Shown here in pieces: positions 57,902 to 64,000 of a DNA stretch of 64,000 nt. Where the stretch lies: assembly GCA_949130495.1 (NCBI GenBank), contig OX422213.1, positions 541,539,467-541,603,466 of the forward strand, given 5' to 3'. Origin of the DNA: Sambucus nigra. Its lineage: Eukaryota; Streptophyta; Magnoliopsida; Dipsacales; Adoxaceae. Positions within the stretch are counted from its first letter, which is position 1; the number at the start of each line of letters is the position of its first letter. Made by a program: the position numbers and the translations under genes. Under the pieces are notes generated by a model. The model made no database searches, had not been told where the DNA came from, and worked only from the letters and a program-made list of their open reading frames with translations.

Positions 57902-59584
57902 CTACATGTCTGGGGTAAGGTTAGCTCTGAGGAGGTGAGTAGGCCACACGATATACGAATTGACACACCCAGCAATATACATCGCGTCGCATTGTTCGCA
58001 CAACCACAAGGGGGAGTTCTCCTTCCCGGGTATCACATGCGTGACGAGCACCTTGGACTCGATGTCTTGAAGCAAACGTCCATGAACTGCCATACCCTGG
58101 ACGGTATTCGGGTCCCTCAACCCCCGCCTATCCCCTGGCCATCAAATATGTCCAGTAAAAACACGCTCGGTCAACCAAGTGTCGACATCGATTCGTTGAA
58201 AGGAGCCAAATAGGGGAGTGGATCATCAAAGTCCGCACGTGTTGGCGATGAAGCAGCGAGTTCCACATCCTCGTCATCCTGCACCTCCTCCTCCACCACC
58301 TTCTCCTTCTCCTTTCCCTTACGGTTTCTTCCCAACGAACACTTCATGAATGAGAACATATCTTGGACTGTCGCCTCCACACGGGACATCTTCGCGTCAT
58401 GCAAGTACACCGTTTGAGCCAACTCGGTGTCGCTCGTCTCCAATCCGATGATCCTAGATTTGGCCACCCGCGAGCTCACCCACCTTGTCCTCCCCTTGCG
58501 ATCAGAGCCAAGCACTTGGCTGAGTGCGTCTGTGGACAAAGATGCCTTGTTGGCATCAAACTACGACTCATGCACTTCCATAAGCTTTGCCTAAAATGAC
58601 AAAAGGCACATAATTAGTAAAATAAGTAAATAAAAATATTATAACGTAATTAATAAAAAGTAAATTATCGGATTACTTACAATCGTGGTCGCGACGCTCG
58701 GGAACACCTCCTTATCCTTCCCCTTCTTCGTCCGAATAGACACATAAGTATCGAGCCTATGGGGCCTACCCCCAGGGCCACTCCCTGTCCCCTGAAATAA
58801 AATAAGGTAAAATTAGTATCGGCCCCGCAAAGTAAGATAAAGCAGAATAATATATTTATGTAGTTATAGAAAAATTAAATCTTACCATCATCCTATGCTC
58901 CATCTCGATGTAAGACGTCCGGTTGGAGTACTGCATGTCCGTCTTTTTTGCCCAATTTTCCCTCCCCGATTGGCGAAATGCTAATTGTCGCTCCCCGATC
59001 TCATTGCCAATGAAAATTTTCCATTGTGCCAATGAGATCGTCTCCTTTGGCGGGACGGATTCATGCATTCGAATAACGGACTCTCGGGTCTTTCCAAAGT
59101 ACAGGGTTCGCATATTTTTCTTCCACGTCCTGTGTTGCTCCTTCAACTGCTCCAAGGCGGAATCGCGTAGCTTTGGATCCAGGATGAATTGTCCATGTCC
59201 AACAAATACAATGTTAGTTGCGAATAAATATAAATATAAATTTAAATATAAATATAAAATGAAATTGAAATCGAAATTGAAATTGAAATTGAAATATTCA
59301 TATAAATATAAATATAAATTCATTACCTGTAGTGCCACCCAAATAGCAAACTTGAGCTCATTTGGCACCTCCCTCCAACTAGTGTACCCCGGGCCGATGA
59401 TCGTCTTTACTAGCTCGAGGGATCTCGCTAATAGCTCCGCCTTGTTCTCGATGGCCATCCCGAATTTTCCATATTTGGGGAGCTTAGGGGCCGAGGAGCC
59501 CTCCTCGCCTCCGCTACCACCGAGCCCAGACGACATCATCATAATCAGCATCATCATCCTCGCCTTAATACCTGAAGGAGACAT
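57902..59584 (-). pseudogene. CACTA-associated plant transposase, Ptta/En-Spm (Transposase_24-like)
   Basis: Minus-strand exons: 59584-59327 (86 codons, MSPSGIKAR start, acidic Ser/Gly stretch, WREVPNELKFAIWVALQ), about 59200-58886 (DPKLRDSALEQLKEQHRTWK, YSNRTSYIEMEHRM), 58791-58681 (GTGSGPGGRPHRLDTYVS) and 58590 onward (AKLMEVHES, then DALSQVLGSDRKGRTRWV). Introns 58886/58791 and 58681/58590 have clean GTAAGA..TTTCAG and GTAAGT..TTTTAG ends with phase kept. The first intron's acceptor is not clear; it is filled by AAATATAAAT-type repeats. Damage: TAG near 58563 and a frame change between 58171 and 58120. The C-terminal part (58120-57902) ends GCVNSYIVWPTHLL, like the DAVG..VAWP end of this family. 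Probably binds the element's ends; does not itself cut DNA as far as known. Confidence 0.75.
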
Positions 59585-59589
59585 TTTCT

Positions 59590-60520
59590 ATAAAAAAAAT
59601 GTTGTTATTAGTAGAAATCAAAATGAATTAGAAGAAGACATGAAAATATGTACAATTACTACAAATCCAAACGAATTGTTACTATTTAACACCTCAATTC
59701 TGAATTCCAAAACAACAGCATCTAGCTCATAATATGTACAATTACAAAAAATCCGAAACATCCCCACCCCCACCCCTACTGCCCACACACACGCACACTA
59801 CACAAGAGTGTTATTTTAATTGATCAATTGAAATAACAGTCACACTTGTCAATCTAGTATGTACCCAGAGAACATTAGGATATGACTGCACAACTTCCTC
59901 CAAAAGTAACAACTTTAATCCACTACGAATATTATTATACAGAAATTATGCAGTCCCAAACTGTCCAAACAGGACAATTCGAGAGATCTCATTACAGGGT
60001 TAATGACTCTCGAACGGGTCTAAGGGCTATTAAATGCGTACACATAAGAACTAGAAGGCTAGTATCTATGCGCACTATATGCAATTTCAAGTATATTTCA
60101 TTTGATTATCATACTATATATATATTGTTCGTTATACAAAGTAATTTTCAAAAAACGTTGAAAAATCCCACCCCTATATGGACAATAATCCAGTGGTCAT
60201 GCCACTTTTAAAATTAACCAACCCAACATCGATCCACTATAATCCAATCGCAATGAAAACAACAAATGTGTATCCCGTAATCCTTCTAATTTATCTACTA
60301 AATTAATTTTTTTCATCAATTAAACTAACAATTAAAGTATACAATTATTAATTTACTAATTTACAATGAGGGGCAATCCTACTTGCATATGAAAGGGGCA
60401 CCAATTATTAATTTACAAAAAAAATCAACAACCAATCAATATTAAATCAATCAATTCTTTTACAAGGGGCACTACAATATGAGGGAAAATATCTAATAAA
60501 CCAATAAAAATTTAATTAAA
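59590..60520. other. Element H internal spacer, no gene seen
   Basis: AT-rich, no domain-bearing frame. Probably 5' leader and upstream region of the Ptta-like gene. Confidence 0.5.
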
Positions 60521-60524
60521 AAAA

Positions 60525-60877
60525 ATACACACATGCGCACATATACACCCATACCTCACCCCCTTACCCTCCCACCCCCTGCCTTACCCCCTCCCCCCTC
60601 TCCCGTTGCCCCTGCCCACCACACGCACATATACACACACACAGACACACACATGCGTGCACATACACCCCTTCCCCCCCCAGCCCTGCCGCCTCCCCCC
60701 CCCCCCACACACACACGCGCGCATATATACACCACACACATACACATACACACACGCAGATTTACACACACATATATACACACACGCAAATATACATACA
60801 CATATACATAACTCGAGGAGAAATAAAGAGAGAAAACATACCAAAGTTGTAGAGAGAGAGAGAGAGAGAGCAGCCGT

Positions 60878-60925
<48 letters not shown>
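60525..60925. repeat. C-rich and (CA)n, then (GA)n simple repeats
   Basis: 60590-60805 alternates CACACA/CATACA with C runs; 60850-60922 is almost pure (GA)n. Frames over 80 codons on both strands here are by-products of the repeats. Confidence 0.95.
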
Positions 60926-60926
<1 letters not shown>

Positions 60927-60974
60927 GGAGGGAACAAAATCGGTGGGAAAAAAGAAGAGGGGTTTTTTTTACTA

Positions 60975-61140
60975 ACAGAATTGTCACAGACATGTTATGG
61001 TCATTGACCGTGACAACTTTATAGGTTTGTCACGGTCAATGACCGTGACAAACCTTTGTCACGGCCTTATCACGGTCAATGATCGTGATAGAAAATGCGT
61101 GTTTTTTTGTCACGATCAATGACCGTGACAAGGCTAAGCG
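60975..61140. repeat. Right subterminal repeats of element H
   Basis: Several copies of GTCACGGTCAATGACCGTGA and variants, in both directions, mirroring the left end. Confidence 0.85.
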
Positions 61141-61176
61141 CTTAAAGGTTGCCAATTTGACCATTTTGGTGTAGTA

Positions 61177-62169
61177 TTTTGAAAAACGAAAAAGGGCTGC
61201 GAAAGGTATTTCATTTTTTCTTTGTGATAAAGCCTCCGTTTATAATTGACCTAAAAAAGTGAGGAATTGAAAATTATACGGGTTCCAATGAGGTTTAAAA
61301 GAGCCCGAAAAAATTGAAAGACAATAAAACGAAATATATGTCAAAAATGGGCCAATAGGTTTTAGTTTCATAACCTCTTAAGAAAAATAAAAAGCACTAT
61401 CTTTTAATGAGGAGTTTGGATGGAATTTAAAATGGTGTGCACGTCCTTGAAAGTCATGAAAAGATATTACATAGTTTTGGACGTTATTGGTGTCGAAATC
61501 ATTTATACTTTGATTTGTTGATATGATTAAGACGATGTCATCTAAATTCAATTATTTTATACCTCAAGACTATTTTGATGTTCATTCGTTAGGAGTACAC
61601 TTATGCATCTTGCACACATGTCATCATTGAGTCGATTTTCCTATCGAATTAGGTCACACCCATTCATACCGTTTCCACGATTTGGTTGTCTTAATGAAAT
61701 TTCATGGTGTGTGATTTTTGTAACATCATTTTTGCATTTTTATATGAAAAATCAGAAAAATTAAAAATAGTTTGTTTGCCCTGTTTACCGTGATACCCCG
61801 ATTTGATTTATTCTTCTCCTTGTCTATTTTGAACAAATAAAAAGGGAGAGAACGAATTATGATTTTATGGGAAAGTTTAATTATGGCGGGAGAATTGATT
61901 GTGCTTTCATGTTTATGATTATATCATTTCAAACTCGATATGTCACGAGGTATTTTATTTGTCTCATGTGTGTAGGTACAATTGAAGATCATTATGTTGC
62001 ACACCCTGATGAGAAATTGTAGAGTTGATTGTTGAAGCAAAGTTTGAAGACTTGACAGTTTATCTTTCCACTTTTGAATTTATGGGAGGGTAGATTTTTA
62101 TAGGTCATTTTTGAGATTTATAATTCGAATATATTTAATTTTGTATTGACATAGACATAGGGGAGATTT
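61177..62169 (+). other. Element C copy 2 noncoding module, part 3, with polypurine tracts
   Basis: Aligns with 41506-42515. Purine tracts AAAAAGGGAGAGAA (61845), TGGCGGGAGAA (61885), TATGGGAGGGTAG (62083), and ATAGGGGAGATTT at 62157-62169, the primer for plus-strand synthesis at LTR 3. No gene. Confidence 0.8.
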
Positions 62170-62760
62170 TTAAGGACATAGTCCGTCACAATTAAGTATG
62201 TCATATACCCTACAACCATTGAAGATGTTCAAGATCAAATATGCAATGAGACGGTTAGAATATCAAGCTTCATCAAGAATCAAGCCTCCGCGAAATGAAT
62301 TTGGTAAAATTGTGTTTTTAATTACTTAATATTTCAGATAGGATATTGGGATATTTTTCACAAAATATTTTCTAAGTGTTGGAGCGGAGATTTAAATGTT
62401 TTTCGTCAAAAATTTATTTTTTCGAGTGTTTGAGGCGGTGCATTTACTGACAGGATAAACGAGAAAATATATATCATTTTATGGGTCCCGTTCGAACGGC
62501 ACCGTATGTCGTTCGAACGAAAAATTATCTCGCGCGATACTTCAAACAACAGCGTATGTCACTCAAATGACAGTGTGTCTCACTCGAACGACCCGCCGCC
62601 TTAAGTTTTCTATTTAAGGGACTCTTCAACTCTGTTTTCCTCAAGAAGTCTCTATTTTTTTCATTACGCAAACAATGCGAAATCAGCATAACCTTTTTGG
62701 CTTCTTTTTAAAAGTATAATATCTTTTGTTTTCAATTCACAAAAGTCCCAATTATTCATG
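62170..62760 (+). repeat. Element C LTR 3, cut by element D
   Basis: Same as LTRs 1 and 2 from AAGGACATAGTCCGTCACAA; the terminal TG reads TT. Motif cluster at 62487-62590 (CGTTCGAACGG, CGTTCGAACGA, CACTCAAATGACA, CACTCGAACGAC), then TATTTAAGGG (62611). It stops at TTATTCATG where D begins. Confidence 0.85.
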
Positions 62761-63808
62761 TGTGTAAAACCAAATAAATGCGGTGTGTGATAATTGATTA
62801 AATAAATTCGCAACTTTCTAATTTGGGACACCTATTTAATTAGAGTATATTTTTAAACAAACTTAAATCATCCCCAAACCATTCAACTACGTGTGTGCGA
62901 GTGTCAATCCATAGATAAATAAAGCATGCGACGCAAGTTTAAAGAAAAATCCCCGAAGGGTAAAACTTTTTTTTTATTTCTAGAACTCTGACAAGTTTAC
63001 AAAACCATTGACTTACATACAATCTTGCTTTCGCCCACAAGAGTAACGCATGGTGTCTTCGACAAACTTCCAAAGCAACGGCTAGAAACAAAACAGCAAT
63101 GGTTCACACGCAGCTATACCACAAGGACCGCCATCCTAGACACGTAGTCTTCTCGGTGTAGGTTGTCCTCCCCACAAGAGTAAGCAACAACAAAGTGTGT
63201 TCTTCAAATACCAAAAATAATTCACCAAAGCATATGGGAGTTTTGTAAATTGAAAACCAAAAAGGGATTAAACCCCAAAAGGAAGAAGCCAAAAGAATTC
63301 TAGTTTCGCAATTTTTTAATTTTGTCGAACGCTGGGACTTCTTAAACAAAACGATACCATTTAATGAGAATCTATAATAAAAATGCATCAACTCGAAATA
63401 CGTGCTCGTTCGAACGAGATAGCATGTCTCTCGAACGAGATCGCGCGACATGGTTATCTTGTTCGAATGACACCGTTATGCCGTTTGAACAACTTCTGCG
63501 TCAAAAAAATATTATTTTAATGTCCGCTTCAATACTTAGAAAAAATACTCATTCTTAAATTTTGACGAAAAAGTTCGCTCCAACACTTAGAAAATATTTT
63601 GTAAAAATATCCCAAAAATCTCTAAGTGGAAAGTTAAGGTATTAAAAAACATAACCTTACCAAAATAAACTTTGTGGAGTCTTTTTTATGAAGAACTTGA
63701 TTAATTCGGATCCGTCTTGATGTAGATGTCTCTTGAATGCTCTTTGACAGTGTAGTGGTATATGACATAATAAATTGATAACAGACTTATAAAAAATATG
63801 TCCTTACA
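62761..63808 (-). repeat. Element D 3' LTR (related family, opposite direction)
   Basis: TGTGTAAAACC...TCCTTACA. Its reverse complement resembles C's LTR (GAAGCCAAAA, AACACACTTTG, CTTAGAAAATATTTTG). Motifs CGTTCGAACGAGA, CTCTCGAACGAGA and TTGTTCGAATGACA lie at 63405-63490. The short frames 63104-63451 and 63364-63558 are not genes. Confidence 0.8.
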
Positions 63809-64000
63809 AATCTCTCCCTATGTCTATGCCGGTACATACATAAAAAATCCGAATTATCAAAAACCAAAATGCCTATACAAATCTATCCTCCCATAAATAA
63901 ATTTGCAAGTTCTCAAACTGTTCTTAAAAAATCTTCGTCAAATCTCAAAGATTTTCTCATCAAGGTGTGCAACATCGTGATCTTCAATCTTTGTACCTGC
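63809..64000 (-). mobile_element. Element D internal end, continues past window
   Basis: AATCTCTCCCTATGTC is the complement of a polypurine tract directly inside the LTR, as in A and B. D's gag would lie to the right of the window. Confidence 0.65.

Larger units (their letters stand above)
57407..61176 (-). mobile_element. Element H: CACTA (En/Spm) transposon
   Basis: 3.77 kb. Begins CACTACACCAAAT and ends TTTTGGTGTAGTA, a ~12-bp terminal inverted repeat with the last base altered; 3-bp TSD TTT (57404-57406, 61177-61179). C copy 1 has the unbroken site GATTTATTTTGAAAA near 41500. Subterminal regions are packed with TTGTCACGGTCAATGACCGT-type repeats in both directions. It has one Ptta-like gene and no TNP2-type transposase, so it is probably non-autonomous. 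Confidence 0.9.
33138..62760 (+). mobile_element. Element C: tandem LTR-internal-LTR-internal-LTR
   Basis: Three LTR copies (33138-34191, 42516-43524, 62170-62760 cut) alternate with two internal regions (34192-42515 and 43525-62169). Each internal region starts with a Met-tRNA primer site and holds a gag-only frame and a noncoding 3' module. After removing insertions F, G and H the internals are about 4.6 and 3.9 kb. The first is longer because of an internal duplication in gag. Neither has protease or pol. Confidence 0.85.

Noticed and set aside
59220..59330. Phe/Asn/Tyr/Leu-repeat segment of the Ptta-like frame considered as protein
   Set aside because: It is an AAATATAAAT-type repeat filling an intron that happens to stay open; a GTAATG donor begins it.
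60533..61007. Overlapping frames of 80-133 codons on both strands
   Set aside because: They are readings of (CA)n, C-runs and (GA)n; composition is only Thr/His/Pro/Arg/Glu or Val/Cys/Ser/Leu and no domain exists.

Overview
The window is 64 kb of plant nuclear DNA made almost entirely of transposable elements stacked inside one another. I found no convincing host gene, tRNA or rRNA gene. A flowering plant is indicated by Sirevirus-like Copia gag remnants (UBN2-type capsid, initiator-Met primer sites, multiple polypurine tracts), Ty3/Gypsy Tat-lineage elements with the extra plant RNase H, CACTA elements and a Helitron end. The species cannot be told from this.

Left part (1-19.4 kb). A CACTA terminus is cut by the window start (ends at 96). 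AT-rich DNA without genes follows to about 4.65 kb. A badly decayed Ty3/Gypsy Tat-like element lies on the minus strand (about 4.65-17.2 kb), with gag, RT, RNase H and integrase fossils, diverged direct repeats and minisatellites. A Helitron 3' terminus lies at 19335-19361.

Middle part (19.4-33.1 kb). An isolated Sirevirus-like LTR (E, 19435-20470) is followed by a 0.65-kb inverted array of ~52-bp units. Then come two minus-strand elements: A (21230-33137 and beyond), whose 3' LTR is split by element B (21831-28182). Both carry a gag reading frame but no protease or pol.

Right part (33.1-64 kb). A related plus-strand family, C, forms a tandem LTR-internal-LTR-internal-LTR structure (LTRs at 33138, 42516 and 62170) that interrupts A's 5' LTR. 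The first internal region holds a 3.7-kb solo-LTR-like insertion F (36523-40249, TSD GGGTA). The second holds a young Ty3/Tat element G (46213-57215, TSD CTACC, LTRs about 98% identical by eye) and a CACTA element H (57407-61176, TSD TTT). The other C copy has the empty site for each of these three insertions. A further minus-strand element D begins inside C's third LTR and leaves the window.

How the parts relate. A, B and C look like gag-only, non-autonomous derivatives of a Sirevirus-like Copia lineage. They share a gag with two zinc knuckles around a coiled coil, a ~1.7-2 kb noncoding 3' module, and clusters of a CGTTCGAACG palindrome beside the LTR promoter; B and C repeat the cluster after gag. 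They would need protease, RT and integrase from an unseen partner. Element G encodes gag, protease, RT, RNase H and the second RNase H in one frame broken by four stops. Its integrase is cut off at the zinc finger, where a 102-bp tandem array begins. On the opposite strand it carries a separate gene with introns.
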